DNA of 64,000 nt from Neonectria sp. B-13 (taxonomy: Eukaryota > Ascomycota > Sordariomycetes > Hypocreales > Nectriaceae): NCBI GenBank assembly GCA_002682825.1, contig NOKP01000010.1, positions 1,178,001 through 1,242,000 of the forward strand, given 5' to 3'. How positions within the stretch are numbered: position 1 is the stretch's first letter; each line of letters begins with the position of its first letter. Positions 1 through 10,979 of this stretch are shown piece after piece. Made by a program: the position numbers and the translations under genes. Below the pieces are notes generated by a model. That model did not search any database and was not told the origin of the DNA. It worked only from the letters and a program-made list of their open reading frames with translations.

Positions 1-93
1 CTTGGGCATCAGCCTTACACAAAGTTTGGTCCAAAAGTTCAAAACCACGCAATAAATGCACTGTCCCTGCCATGTCGCGATCTCATACTGGTA

Positions 94-2212
94 CTAGCCC
101 GCCTTGGACGTCTTCTCCGCCTTGATGGCCGCCATGTCGAGGTCCTCCCACCCAACATCCTTCAGAATTCTGCTAGTTAAAGAGGAATAGCGCAAGTGCT
201 CGCTGACCAGATGGCCAACGTCGTGGTTCTCGACGCCGTCCGCACCATGGATCTGCTGCAGGCCCGCCACGCCGAAGTGGATATTGGAGGTGCGGTACAG
301 GAAGCCAAGAAGGTAATCATTCTCCGAGTAGACGTTGATAAGCCGGCCAGACACGACGCTCTTGAGCGTCAACCAAACTCGGCTCTCGGAAGGAGCGGGT
401 GTTCCCATCAAGACAGCAGATTCGACGAGGCCAAACTGGCGACGCTCAGCGAGTACCATCAGGCAAATATATATGGCTCGTGCAGCCAGGCTGTATCCGA
501 TGAGAGAAACTGGGCGATCGCCTTGCAGCTTGCTGCGCATGATGGCATCTGCAAGAACGACGCCGGCCTTCTCGGCGCGTACCATTCCGAGGTTCCAAGG
601 GTTGTCTATGATTTTGCTGATTTTCATGAGTCCTGCAGGCCAGATCGCTTCGATGAGACTCGAGAATACTAAGCGGTGTTAGAAATAGCGCCGTGAGATG
701 TTGTCATGCTGACCTACTTGTTCGTGAAGTAATTTCCTTCTTCGCCAGGCTCCAAGCAGTGCTCTTGGTGACGGTTTCGAGGGCGGCCCCGAGATTCAAG
801 AGGATTGACATATCCCATCTTAGGATAAGTACCTCAGATTGATCGCCAATACATCTCCATGGTCGAACAACAGCATCCTTATCAACCAGCCAACCGTTTA
901 TGCCAATGATCATTCGAAGTCTGCGGTCTTTGGCTGGCACTTTTTTGGCGTCAATGTAATCCGCGGAGGATTCGCCTCGAACCGGGAGAAGCCCAAAGTC
1001 TTGAATCTCACGGGCGCACGACTCAATCATCTTAGTCGTTGGTCTCCCTACATAGATTCCAAAAAGGGGGCCTGATACTAGGCCATTGTCAGCCATGGTA
1101 CCCAGTAAGCCTGCGGCAACTGCAGGGCCCAAGCCGTGGCCACTATGCGCAGTACCGATGCCGACCGCAAGTAGCTCAGCAGCAAGTCTGCCCAGGGGAG
1201 CCGACCCAGCGCCGTTGGCTTGGATCGATTTTGGTTTGCGAGGTCCTTTGTTTTCGTCTTGTTTCTGGTCGAGGGCGGATGCCCTGAGGGCAACCTGGCC
1301 CAAACCTTGAGCGATGCGGGTCTCTTCCGCTTGAAACATCTTCCATGAGAGGTTCAGGGAGGATGTCAAGTTAAGAAGAAGAATGCGAGTGTTAGAACTG
1401 TACTCTTGCAAGGACAACAGGAGTAGATGCGAAGTGTGTAGTAAAGTTAACCGCTTCTCCAGGGGGAGGCTCCAGAGGGTTGTTGGAACGGGGGGATATT
1501 GGCGAGCCAGCTCTCGATCGAGGTGGCTCGAAGCGGGCCTGAGAGGACCTAACATTGTCAGAAATTGGTTGATCTAGTCTATACCGTGGAATAGGAATCA
1601 AGTTTTGAATGGAGGGAAGGCATGTTTTATACCTGTAGCTAGAGAGAGGCCACCCCGGCCGCCTCTACCGCCGCAGCCGCCTCGCCCACCTCGCCCGCCT
1701 CGCCCGCCTCGATCACCTCGAACACCGCGGAAACCACGGCCGCGGCCACGGAAGTTAGGTTGAGGACCGCTTGCATCTGTGACGTTGAGATCTCGAACTC
1801 GGTAGAGAACCGCGGTCTGCCACTTGCGGAAGAAGACGAGAGCTTCCTTCCTCAACTCTTGAAGTTGAGGTGTCATAGCCTCCGTGTTGTTTTCCTTGCC
1901 ATCAGCTTGAAGGGGATTGCAATACGGATTGGGCACCACGGATGCCCTTTTGGCTTGAGAGATTTGATTAAGATGGCTGGGTTGCGATTTATTTAGGAGT
2001 GACAGCGAGAGCCAGTGGTGTTGGCTATGGCCATCCTGAATAGGGGTGACAGGCGGAGAGTCAAAAACGTGGGTGATTCCATCATGGATTTTCTCGGTGA
2101 TGGCGTTGATGAGAGTAGCAAGATCGTTTCTCTCAGCGATGGAAATGATTCCAGTCAAGTCAACTGGTCGGCGAACAGGCTGCTGACTCCCTCCACGTCC
2201 TCCTCGAGCCAT
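94..2212 (-). CDS. DUF726 (TMCO4/Mil1-like) membrane-associated alpha/beta-hydrolase-fold protein
   Basis: Three exons on the minus strand: 2212-1633, 1548-718 and 668-94. They join in frame to a 661-residue protein. The C-terminal half has the DUF726 pattern: an alpha/beta-hydrolase-like nucleophile elbow read as IGYSLAARAIY, then SGRLINVYSENDYLLGFLYR and a conserved NHDVGH near the end. The family includes human TMCO4 and yeast Mil1; biochemical role is poorly known, with yeast Mil1 tied to clathrin-adaptor traffic. The first 193 residues hold an RGG/RG-rich stretch (about residues 150-187) that is not part of the domain. The usual G-x-S-x-G elbow reads G-Y-S-L-A here, so catalytic activity is uncertain. 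The ATG at 2212 is the first in frame and has a good context (GAGCCATGGCGCG on the other strand reads as the start MARGG). A GA-rich tract lies about 70 to 130 nt upstream. Family call fairly sure; the N-terminal exon less so. Confidence 0.8.
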
Positions 2213-3712
2213 GGCGCGAAGTGGGAAGGGTGACTCGTTGGCTCAGGGTTGTTATGGGACGGAGACGACGGTGGGGTAGAATGAGAATGAGAATGAGAAA
2301 GAGAGAGAGAAAGAGAAAGAGGGAGAAATGAGGAGAGAAGGAGGCAAGTGCTTGATGTCTGGCCTTGATGTTGTGTCAGAGGGTTGCTCTGAACACGATC
2401 TCGAGTGAATATGAAGAGGCGACAGCGGAGAGAAGGGCAGTGAACAAGGCGTCAAGATCGAGACAGCAAGGCGAAGAATAGCTGCTAGACAAGGAGCCGG
2501 CCTCAGACCTGGTAGAAGCCGTCACGATCGAAGTTTGTTGACATGAAACGGTGAAGTGGTGACGAGGAAGTGAAGAGAGGGAGGGAGGGTATGAAGAAAG
2601 GAAGGAGATGGAGGAATCGAAGAATGGAACACGGGAAACACGAGAACATGGGAAACAGGAAAACGGGAGAAAGTGAATGGTTACTCCAACCTGTGGTTGG
2701 CCCCTCCGCCCTGCGTTTTTATATACCTACCTACGGCAGGTGGCAGCCAGGTGACGGCCAGGTGCCAACGAGTGACGGCGCCTGCCTCGCCAAGTGTCGG
2801 CCAGCCGGTCAACTTCCATCCCAACTGAAGGCAGGTGATGCCCAGCCATGGAACTGCCCGGCCAAGCTGGCATTCGCTCACCAGCCGTTCCCAGCTGGCG
2901 GGTTGCCACCCACCACCTCAGCTAGGTTAGTACTAGGTAATGGACGCATCGCGGGTTGGCGGGCTCTCGATCAACGCGCTTTACGGCAGTGGCACAATGC
3001 GTGATACAGCCAGTCACTCTCTGCTTCTGTCCTGCAGGCCTGACTGGTGAACTGCCTTGCAGTCACCAAGGGCCTTCTCACTGATAGGAGCCTCAGTGGT
3101 TAGCAATCGTGTTTGCTACGACTCTGTGTCGCTGCAACTCCCATCGCCTTTCACGTGTCTCCTGCGGCCGACAAAGCAGCTACGAAATATTTAACGTCCG
3201 CTTATTTGTGTTACCAGCATTTCGCCGTTGCCTCGGAAAACATGGCTACATGTCTACTAGGTAAGCAACTGGCTGGCCTCAAAGCGGTAAAAGCACAGCG
3301 TGTTGTTGCTTCTTCTTTTGGTCCCGGTCTCGCTGTATCGTCTGTATTCGATGGAAGATGCCCAGTGCGCAACCCACACCCGTCACTCTCCTCCTACCTA
3401 GTAGGTTTCTTCGGTGTACCCAAGCATGTTGGTATCTCACCGAGCCAGACGTGACTGTCGTGACGTACCTATCTACCTTACCTACCTAGCGCACATCGCT
3501 GACTGGTCAAAGGTGCCAACCCATTCAAGCAATCAAGTCTTGTGTAGCCAACTCTCGGCAACGGGACAGGAAGCCAACGTCCCCGTCTTTAGCGAGATCT
3601 ACAACTACCGGCCCTGCGGAAAGCGGCTATCCGACCGAGGTAGCTCCCTTAAGAATTGCCCAGCGACACATACAACTCGAATAACTTGATTGGCGGTGTG
3701 CGCCTCGATTTT
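2213..3712. other. Intergenic, promoter side of the DUF726 gene
   Basis: No credible gene. It holds a purine-rich tract at 2279-2343 (pyrimidine-rich on the sense strand of the DUF726 gene) and clusters of TACCTAC motifs around 2730-2745 and 3462-3490. Open frames here have no family features and are read as chance. Confidence 0.6.
2279..2343. repeat. Polypurine (GA-rich) tract upstream of the DUF726 start codon
   Basis: The + strand is almost only A and G, starting with three GAATGA-like units and then GAGAGA/AAAGAG runs. On the sense strand of the minus-strand gene this is a CT tract 70-130 nt before the ATG, a common fungal core-promoter or leader feature. Confidence 0.6.
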
Positions 3713-5531
3713 TCACTCTCCGAGTTCGTGGTATCTATTATGAGCGGGCACCGCAAATGGGGGTATCGAATGCCCGCACTGGGGGCAAGAAACATTTCCG
3801 GTGGTCTCCCAAGACATATCATCAGCATCATCCCCCTCCAGATCCGAGTCTCCAGACTCCGACTCCCCCCAAGGCCCGCTTTCCGGGACAGAAGCGACCT
3901 GGAACGGCCGCAGTACCTCATCTTGTCGTTGAAACATGACAGATATGTCCCTACCCGATCCTGTCTTGTCATCTGCGGCGCCTGCAACCATGTTTGCCAC
4001 GCAGACGTTGATCAGTTGTAGATTCCATCGCTGCCCCTTTTCGGGCTGGAGGCGGCGCAGGAGAGGCAGCAAGGCCTCGGTAACGAGCCGTTCCGCAATG
4101 TGATCCATGTCATCCTTGAGGTCAAAGATGAAGCTCGGAAGTGTCCCTGAACGGGATACTCGGCCAAAATTATGGCGCTGTGTTGCTTTGAGAGGTGCCC
4201 ATGACCTGATGGAGAGGCGAAGCGTCTTCGGCCGTGCCATCCACCTCTGGGCCCCGGGCATCTCGGGGTTGTCGACGGGGACTAGGAGATCTGCTCTCAT
4301 CCTCCGGACGAGAGAATACGACACCTTGTGTAGTTCCTCCAATATCTGCGCCAGGGTCTCTAGGCCCTTGGGGTAAGTATCCTCAATGCTAATTTGGGTC
4401 GGTACACCACTGGCCTCCTTGATCTCGGTTGGGTCCACCCCATGCAACAGCCCCCATATCCGTGACCCGACTCCTCTTTCAGCTCCCGGACCGACGAGCA
4501 GGCTTTCTATAGTAGCAGGCGAGATGCCGGGGTGGAGTCGGGCCTCATGTGCCGTTACGGCAGGCTCGTCAACCCCCGCTTGCGTGGCTTCACTATCTTG
4601 GGAACTGACATGAGACCCCAGAACGTGAACAATTTTGGACCCCAAACCAGGGATCTTGCGTAGAGGATATTGATCCATGAAAGCAACAACGGCGTCATCA
4701 GTCAAGGCCAACAATGTCGTCTGATTGCGCGGCTTGTTCTTACCCCCAACGATCTTACTCAACAGCTTGTTAGTCGAGATGCCACATGTTGACGTGTATC
4801 CAAATTGCTCTTCTATTCTCAGCCTCAAGTACTGGGCCAAGTGGGAGCCGAGCAGGAGGCGCAGGTGAGCGGGACTTTCAACATCCAGGTCGGCGGAGGC
4901 TGTGCCCTCTACACAGCCCGCGATGCTCGTCAGATCGCAATCAAACCCACGTTCTGGATCTTCTCTCGAAAGGCAAAAAAATGATTCGCGTAACGATGCT
5001 CGGTTAAGGCAGAACATGTTGTACTCAACAATGTCGGTCACGTCTGGTGCCATTGTTAACCACGACCAAGCTGTGAAGATGGCCTGAGATGCACGAGCAG
5101 ACACGACGTACCCATAAAAACCTCATCAAAGCCAAGGCGCTCAACCTTGTTGTTCCACGAATGTGATTTGAAGAAGTTGAAGAGGACTTTGCTCATGTCC
5201 CGGAAAGGAGTCAGATCCTCGCCGTCTACTAGGACGAGGTCCGGGCAGATTTGCTTGGCCTCGGTGACAGACATAAGCTTCCTGAGGCCCAGGGCGCGGG
5301 CATTGTAGTTACATGTTGCCAGACAGTTCTTCTGCTTGACCCCTACGGGGAATTTCTTGAGTGCCGGGTTCTTGTTCTCGAAGACTTGGGCATAGAAGCA
5401 GTCGTAGTCCTAGGATGATGGTGAGCATCAGCAGCCTGGTGAGGCGGGGAAAGCATGAGCACGAGACGCACGAATTGCAGGATGATTCGGTCATCCTTCC
5501 GTCTGGGTGGTTTCTTGCTGGGCGGATCCAT
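3713..5531 (-). CDS. POLI: DNA polymerase iota (Y-family translesion polymerase) with C-terminal UBZ-like finger
   Basis: Three exons: 5531-5472, 5409-5112 and 5043-3713, giving 562 residues. Y-family polymerases copy past damaged bases in the nucleus. After splicing the N-terminus reads IILQFDYDCFYAQVFE, the metal-binding Asp and YAQV signature of iota. The fingers/palm part has TCNYNARALGLRKLM and VLVDGEDLTPFRDMS, close to human pol iota, and the catalytic pair is in RLGFDEVFMD (Asp-Glu). A little-finger domain follows, with the thumb helix-hairpin-helix at RKIPGLGSK. The protein ends in an acidic linker and a C-x2-C-x11-H-x3-H finger (CPQCGH...AHNRYH), matching the spacing of the ubiquitin-binding UBZ of pol eta. 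I therefore infer recruitment to ubiquitinated PCNA. Iota and eta are related, but the palm motifs favour iota. The gene shares a 2.3-kb divergent upstream space with the next gene. Confidence 0.85.
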
Positions 5532-7875
5532 TGTATACTTGTGTGGATGGGGTGTCTCGGGATGGAGGAGAGTGTGAGCGGGTTGGTGCGGGATGGCCCA
5601 ACCAACACTGCGACACCCCCGGAATCTCGGCCGAATTGGGTGTGCCTATTTGTGCTGCTGGCAAACAAGGAAAACACGACCCCTAGGGCTTTGCCGACTA
5701 GGAAGACGAAGAATGCGGCGAAGCAGAGAGAGCCAAGCTCGAGGAAACCTCAATACGACGGGATCCGTTTCACGATGTGGGATGATGCCAGGCACGACCA
5801 CCACCTCCGGCCTTAGGCAGCTTTCTGCACCAAACGTGAATTTGCAGCTGTCAGCAGCCTCCCATGCGGCCACTCCGCTTAGCCACTGCACCGCTTAGCC
5901 ACTGCACGCAACAGCAAGCACAACAGCGCAATCCACCAACGACTCTCACCTGGCGAAACACACCCCGCGTCGTAACCCTTGTCGCGACAACTCCGACGAG
6001 CCGGAGACGACAAGGAAAATTGCAGCGCCCAGCCTCATGTTTCTCGATTTTCGGGAAATGTGACGCCTTCGGAATGGCCCAATGGAGATGGCAGCAGCTT
6101 GCTGCTGATGCTGCAAGCCACTCAAGGGCCCCAAGCTACCTACTCGTACACCGCCAAACCGACGCAGCCAAGCCTTGCGAGAGGCAAGGCACCTGCTGGG
6201 ATTCCCGCGTCTCAACAAGCGCGCCCGCAGTTCCATGGTCTTCGACCAAGTGTGGAGCGAACACGCTCCTTGCACGCGCGGTGTCGGGGGTCATCTCAGA
6301 GGAGAGATCAGCCACGACAATATCCAGCCAGGTCCAAATAGACGCGCTGGCTCGGCTCGCAGCGATCCCGGAGCGGTCGCTGTACGCCCGTTTCGCGTCT
6401 CGGCTCCAAACGAATCGCCATCCCCCCCCCGCTCTGATCCTTGCTGGGACGAACACGCTTCTACTAAGCTCTAACGGCTAAGCCAAGGCCGGCGCGTTTC
6501 TGGTCGCCGGTGCTGGTGCTGTTTAGGCTTGGCCACACACCGTGTCGCTGTAGCCGCCCATGCGAAGCCCACCACCGGGCCACCAAAGAGAAACGAGGGG
6601 AGGATCAGCCCGCGTTCAGTGGGCTGCAGCGTGGCGGGCCGCGGGGGGCAGGGATTCGCCCTTCTCGGTCTCTGCTCTCTAGATTTGTAGCGTATTTGTC
6701 TTATGCAGGTCGTTCCTGTGACATTTCGCTTGGGAAGGACTTGGGAAGTCGCAGTAACAACAACACCTCATTTCGGACTCGAGCAGAGCCACGCAGGACG
6801 AAGGACTGACTACGCACGCCGGCAGTCAGCCCTAGCAAGGCCGGTACGGACCACTTGGTACGTAATGTACTTTTTGAGTCCCCTACACGAGACCGAGGGT
6901 ACGGGGAACATGGGCTTCAGAGCTTAGACTATGTTTCTTTTACAGGGTGCTAATAAGGCTGAGCAGATGCCGCCACCTCGCCATGGCCCCTCTCTTACGC
7001 GTCCCACGGCGAAGTGCGAATACCTACACCGGCTCCGTTTCCCGCATCTTCGATTGAAACCTCGACTTAGGGCGTGCCGCACTGTACAAAGGCAAAGACA
7101 AAGGCGCCCCAGCCACTCATCGTGATGACCCCTCACGGCCAAGCCGCCAGGTCGTCTAAAGAGCACCGGGAGGGTTGCCATCTCGAATAGACGCCAGCGC
7201 GAGTGGAACAGCCGACCTGTTAGCCGCGTGATTGGATCTGCTCCAAGATGTGACCAGGGTAACCCCCTTGAGCTGGGCGCTTGCGCCTTCACACTGCATC
7301 CCACCATAAGCCACGAGCAGCCAACCAGAGGCACTGCCCACTCGTCGTCCCCGTCACCCCTCAGCACTCTTGCAACCCATACCCGCTGTTGATCGAATCC
7401 CCCCCCCTCCTCGTCCCTTCCGCGTCTACGAAGGCGTGTGCTCTGTCACTCTGTGAGAAATTATCACACTGCATGCATGGCTAGGGGCGCTTGCCATGGA
7501 CAGGCCATGTATGGATGGACCCGGACTTCCCAGCATGGTCGTTCCCAGTCGAGCACCCCAAGTGCGAGATGCCCCATACGTTGCCCGTACGAAGTAGACT
7601 ACCTATATAGCCGCCGAGTCCCCGTTTTCACTGTTGGTCCGGTTGCTTGTGCTGCTTCTTGAGACTTTGACATTGTTTGTGGTTTGTGATCCCTGGTGGT
7701 TCCGGTTCCAATCCCTCGGGAACAGCATTCACAACTAAGCCCTGCTAGACAGTGCTAGTTTGCTGGCCCAGAGATCCCCGTGGTTGAGGAAGCTCATTTC
7801 TCTCATCTCGCTTCTCACTCAAAAGCCTCCCTCATCCAACTATCCCACCGCTTAGGGAAAGCCACAACCGCAGCC
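5532..7875. other. Divergent intergenic region between POLI and the 7.9-kb gene
   Basis: No gene could be supported. Several open frames up to about 200 codons run through it, but they lack domains, mix Ser/Arg/Pro at random and overlap each other on both strands. A perfect 16-bp tandem duplication sits at 5875-5906. It probably holds both promoters and 5' leaders. Confidence 0.55.
5875..5906. repeat. Perfect 16-bp tandem duplication
   Basis: The unit CCGCTTAGCCACTGCA occurs twice head to tail (5875-5890 and 5891-5906). No function can be assigned; it looks like a recent slippage event in non-coding DNA. Confidence 0.85.
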
Positions 7876-9285
7876 ATGGCCTTCCAGCAAGCCCCTTCCA
7901 AGAAGCCTCGGCTCTCACTCCAGATCAAGACGGCATGCAGCCCGGCCACGAAGTCGTCAAGGAGCTATGCCGTCGATCCAAGGGACCCGACTGCCTTCAA
8001 CACTCTCTCCAACGTCTATGTTACCGCCATCGAGAGATCGACGCCTGTTCATGGGGAACCCATCACCGCCATCAACACCCTCCAGGCCTTCACTCTGAAC
8101 ACTCCGGTGGAATATCAGGACCCCAGGTTCCGCGTGGTGACTCCCTATGTTGCCTCGTACCCCGAGACGCCCTTGACCGCCCACGCTACCTCACCTCGAC
8201 CGCTGGAGATCAAATACCCCAGCGCCATGACGGCTACTCCTCCCATGTCTGCGGGTCCGGTTGAACCAACTGCCCCCAAGGCCTTCAGCTTCTCAGTTGC
8301 TGATGTCTCGGCCAACGCTGCTGAGCAAGGCAAGAATGGCCAACCAGAACCTCAGACTGCTACTCGCCGACATGCTCCTCAGAGCCTCACCGGCTTGGGG
8401 CTCCAGCCTCCCTACACTCATTCACGAGCACTCCACAGCATCCTCCGCAACTCTCCTCTCCCCCAGCTGTCTGCAGCCCCACCGCCTTCGCCCCGGCGGC
8501 AATCTCGCCGTCTTCTAGAGAAGGCAGCCAAGAGGGTCGGGTATAACAACCCCCTGACGCAAGATATCGTCACCAACACATACACCAAGTCGCACATCGA
8601 CCTCCTTGTGGAAGAGGCATCGCCCCACTCTCCGCCATGCGCCCCACTGGCTCCCCTAACGTCACTTGACGTGGCTCTGGCGTATCTTCCCAATGAGATC
8701 GAGAACGGTGGCCAAACCCCTGGGCCCTTTGAAGACATGCGGCGCCGAATGGCCGGCTTGGGCAATAGCACACCAGCCTCGCCCGCGGGACCCGGGGGCA
8801 TTCGGAAACGCAAGAAGAAGGACAAGAAACGTCGTTGGGTGTGGACTATCGGGCAAGACGACGACGAGGACGAGCACGCCGGTGGCTCGATTGTCGCCCT
8901 CCGAGCCGAAGGAACAAATGCTTTCACCGCAGACGACATCAAGACGCCTCTTACCGCCATCCCAATCTTGCAAATACCACAAATGCCAGACCTCAAATAT
9001 CTGGAGACACCAACTCCGAGCATTGAAAGCAATGATTCGTGGAGCGAGTGCCATGACGTTGAGATGTCCGACTCGAGCAGTTGCATCTCCGAATACGACG
9101 AGCGAGGCTTCACCCCGAATCAAATGGACCTAGACCTCAGGACCCCGATTGCTCCTCAACGCTCGCATTCTGTGGTTCAGGAGGTGAACCGGGATACACC
9201 AGTTCCTCCAGAGCTGATGGCCCACAGCGACAGCTCCCACCGTTCACCAAAGAGGGACACACCTGTGCCGGCATGCTTGCTGTAG
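7876..9285 (+). CDS. Hypothetical fungal protein with a strong nuclear localisation signal
   Basis: An intron-free gene of 469 residues. I chose the ATG at 7876 over open frame further upstream because its context is near optimal (CAGCCATGG) and the extra upstream residues (from a GTG) have no ATG. I do not recognise a catalytic domain. The protein is rich in Pro, Ser and Thr, with repeated TP/SP motifs that could be kinase sites. It has a dense basic run IRKRKKKDKKRRWVW at about residues 315-330, directly followed by an acidic DDDEDE patch. The C-terminal third is acidic and Ser-rich. This composition suggests a disordered nuclear regulator, which is an inference. It is likely conserved within Pezizomycotina because the codon use and composition look like those of neighbouring real genes. 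Confidence 0.7.
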   Translation: MAFQQAPSKKPRLSLQIKTACSPATKSSRSYAVDPRDPTAFNTLSNVYVTAIERSTPVHGEPITAINTLQAFTLNTPVEYQDPRFRVVTPYVASYPETPLTAHATSPRPLEIKYPSAMTATPPMSAGPVEPTAPKAFSFSVADVSANAAEQGKNGQPEPQTATRRHAPQSLTGLGLQPPYTHSRALHSILRNSPLPQLSAAPPPSPRRQSRRLLEKAAKRVGYNNPLTQDIVTNTYTKSHIDLLVEEASPHSPPCAPLAPLTSLDVALAYLPNEIENGGQTPGPFEDMRRRMAGLGNSTPASPAGPGGIRKRKKKDKKRRWVWTIGQDDDEDEHAGGSIVALRAEGTNAFTADDIKTPLTAIPILQIPQMPDLKYLETPTPSIESNDSWSECHDVEMSDSSSCISEYDERGFTPNQMDLDLRTPIAPQRSHSVVQEVNRDTPVPPELMAHSDSSHRSPKRDTPVPACLL

Positions 9286-9794
9286 ATGGGTCAACGTATG
9301 GGAAGGAAAGGAGGGAGTTACGGACGGCACTTTTGGTGTTTGGTTTGGAGCATGCGGCCAACAGTCTCAGGACGTGGCGATGGCGTTTTTGACTTGGACA
9401 TGGACTTGGGGAGTTTCTTTATCACGTAATCTGGTAGATACCATTTGTGCGGCGAGCATTCATGAGCAACGAATTGGTTAAAATGGGCGGGTGGGGTGGA
9501 GACATAGGCATTTTTATATTATACGAAGAATGAATACGTCTCGACAAAGCATCTTCTCGGGTTTTCTACCAGTGTTTTTATGGGTGACCTCAATCATGAT
9601 GTAGGTTGTAGAACAGGCACAGCAAGAACGAATGGGATGGAAGCTAAGTATATTGCTTTGCAACGGAAGTTTGAATTGCTTTGTGTCTCCCAGCAAAATA
9701 GAAAAAGGGTCAGATGAGAAGCCGCCGTCGTATGTGGCTTGAACAAGGGTGACTTAGTATGAAATACTGAGTGACCTTCTAACAACCACCACAA
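9286..9794. other. Intergenic, 3' flank of the 7.9-kb gene
   Basis: AT-richer than the neighbouring coding DNA. It holds the 3' end of the upstream transcript and the 5' flank of a tRNA gene. Nothing else seen. Confidence 0.5.
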
Positions 9795-9888
9795 TCCGGT
9801 ATGGTGTAATGGCTAACATTTCGCGCTCTCATAACCTGAGAGATCATCTTGATCCGCGGAGCTCAGGGTTCGATTCCCTGTACCGGAG
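9795..9888 (+). tRNA. trnE-CTC: tRNA-Glu(CTC) with 22-nt intron, copy 1
   Basis: The 94-nt gene folds into a full cloverleaf. The acceptor stem TCCGGTA (9795-9801) pairs with TACCGGA (9881-9887), with G as discriminator at 9888. The anticodon stem is TCGCG/CGCGG and the loop CTCTCA...C puts CTC at 34-36. A 22-nt intron (9832-9853) lies at the canonical site after base 37; its GAGAG can pair with the anticodon, as in other nuclear tRNA introns. The A box (TGGTGTAATGG) and B box (GGTTCGATTCC) are intact. A T5 run at 9900-9904 is the likely Pol III terminator. The mature tRNA is 72 nt before CCA. Confidence 0.97.
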
Positions 9889-9945
9889 TTACAGTTACAT
9901 TTTTGCACTCTGTTGACAGATCTCTTTTTGACATCTTACATATAT

Positions 9946-9963
9946 ACACACACACACACACAC
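9946..9963. repeat. AC dinucleotide microsatellite
   Basis: Nine AC units in the spacer downstream of the first tRNA-Glu gene, directly after a TATATA run. Confidence 0.9.
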
Positions 9964-10402
9964 GCATGAACGAACGAACTTCCTTAAAGAACTCAAACAG
10001 AGTAAGTAGGGCTTAGGTATGATGATACTGTCCTAGCTTTTTTTTCGCTTTGGCTATGTAATAAATAGCCTATTTAGTTGACTAGTTATACTTGGCAAAC
10101 AAAAGAAGGAAGCACCTTGGTTATGGGCCTGGAGTTGGAGAGGCATAGTAGAGTGATTGTTATTATAGGAGAGAGAGTTAGTTAATGGATATAAGTAAGT
10201 AAGTAAGTATGTAAAGTAAGAACGAACGACTGACTGACTGGCTTCAGTTGTTATTAAGGATATGTATTAGTTACTCTAAGGCAGAACGAGTTAGTTAGTA
10301 CTTCCCAAGGCCATTCTTCCGCTGGGACGGCCAGCCACCAACCACGATGATGGATGGGCGTGGAGGGAGGGGATCATTGCATCTCACATCCGAGATCAAA
10401 AG

Positions 10403-10434
10403 GTCAAAATGTCAAAATGTCAAAATGTCAAAAA
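10403..10434. repeat. 8-bp tandem array (GTCAAAAT) downstream of the second tRNA-Glu
   Basis: About four copies of GTCAAAAT end in AAAAA (10430-10434). On the minus strand this reads TTTTT followed by repeats of TGACATTT/TTGACATT, so the array begins at the likely Pol III terminator of the minus-strand tRNA gene and supplies several back-up T runs (TTTT). Confidence 0.85.
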
Positions 10435-10445
10435 GAAATGAACAT

Positions 10446-10539
10446 CTCCGGTACAGGGAATCGAACCCTGAGCTCCGCGGATCAAGATGATCTCTCAGGT
10501 TATGAGAGCGCGAAATGTTAGCCATTACACCATACCGGA
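10446..10539 (-). tRNA. trnE-CTC: tRNA-Glu(CTC) with 22-nt intron, copy 2
   Basis: An exact reverse-complement copy of the gene at 9795-9888: all 94 nt match, including the intron. The identity stops at the gene ends apart from two flanking bases. Its terminator is the T5 run on the minus strand at 10434-10430, followed by further T4 runs. The two genes are convergent. Confidence 0.97.
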
Positions 10540-10979
10540 TTATGATTGGCTGTTGCTTGATGTTGGGCGTGGTGGACAACACTATAGAGCTGGTTGCTGG
10601 AGGGTGTGACAAATGTCGCGACGCGATTGCTTAACCGTTCTTCCCTTTCATAACTCGAGTGGTAACCTCCTCTTCGATCTTGAAGGGAACATGATGCCAC
10701 TCGCAGAGTGGCCAGGACTTGAAGTGATTGGATCGAGCATCTTTGAGACTTAGACGGGGACAGAGGACTGAAGACATCCGGACAAATCTCTCGTGGCGGC
10801 ACTTGGAGAACATTGAGATATTTGCATAGCCTTGGCCATCACCGAGGCAGAATTCCCAGGTGCCACCGCATCGATGCGGATAAGTCAAGCATGACGGAGT
10901 TGACTGCAACTCCCAAACCCTCGCAATATCTGAACATCGAACCATTGTTCTTTAGTTTGCCAAACTACCCTCTATTGCT
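10540..10979. other. Intergenic, 3' flank of the 11-kb gene
   Basis: A 104-codon open frame with an ATG start (10945-10631, minus) begins only 35 nt after the stop of the next gene and has no recognisable domain. I read the region as 3' UTR and tRNA flank. Confidence 0.5.

Larger units (their letters stand above)
9889..10445. other. 557-bp spacer between inverted tRNA-Glu copies
   Basis: AT-rich and full of simple repeats: an AC run at 9946-9963, AAGT repeats at 10192-10208, GAAC/GACT short tandem units around 10222-10240, and a GTCAAAAT array at 10403-10434. No gene. It contains the Pol III terminators of both flanking tRNA genes, which point at each other. Confidence 0.8.

Noticed and set aside
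10631..10945. 104-codon ATG-started open frame just after the 11-kb gene
   Set aside because: It lies 35 nt past a stop on the same strand, in expected 3' UTR; Cys and His are scattered without a zinc-finger pattern.
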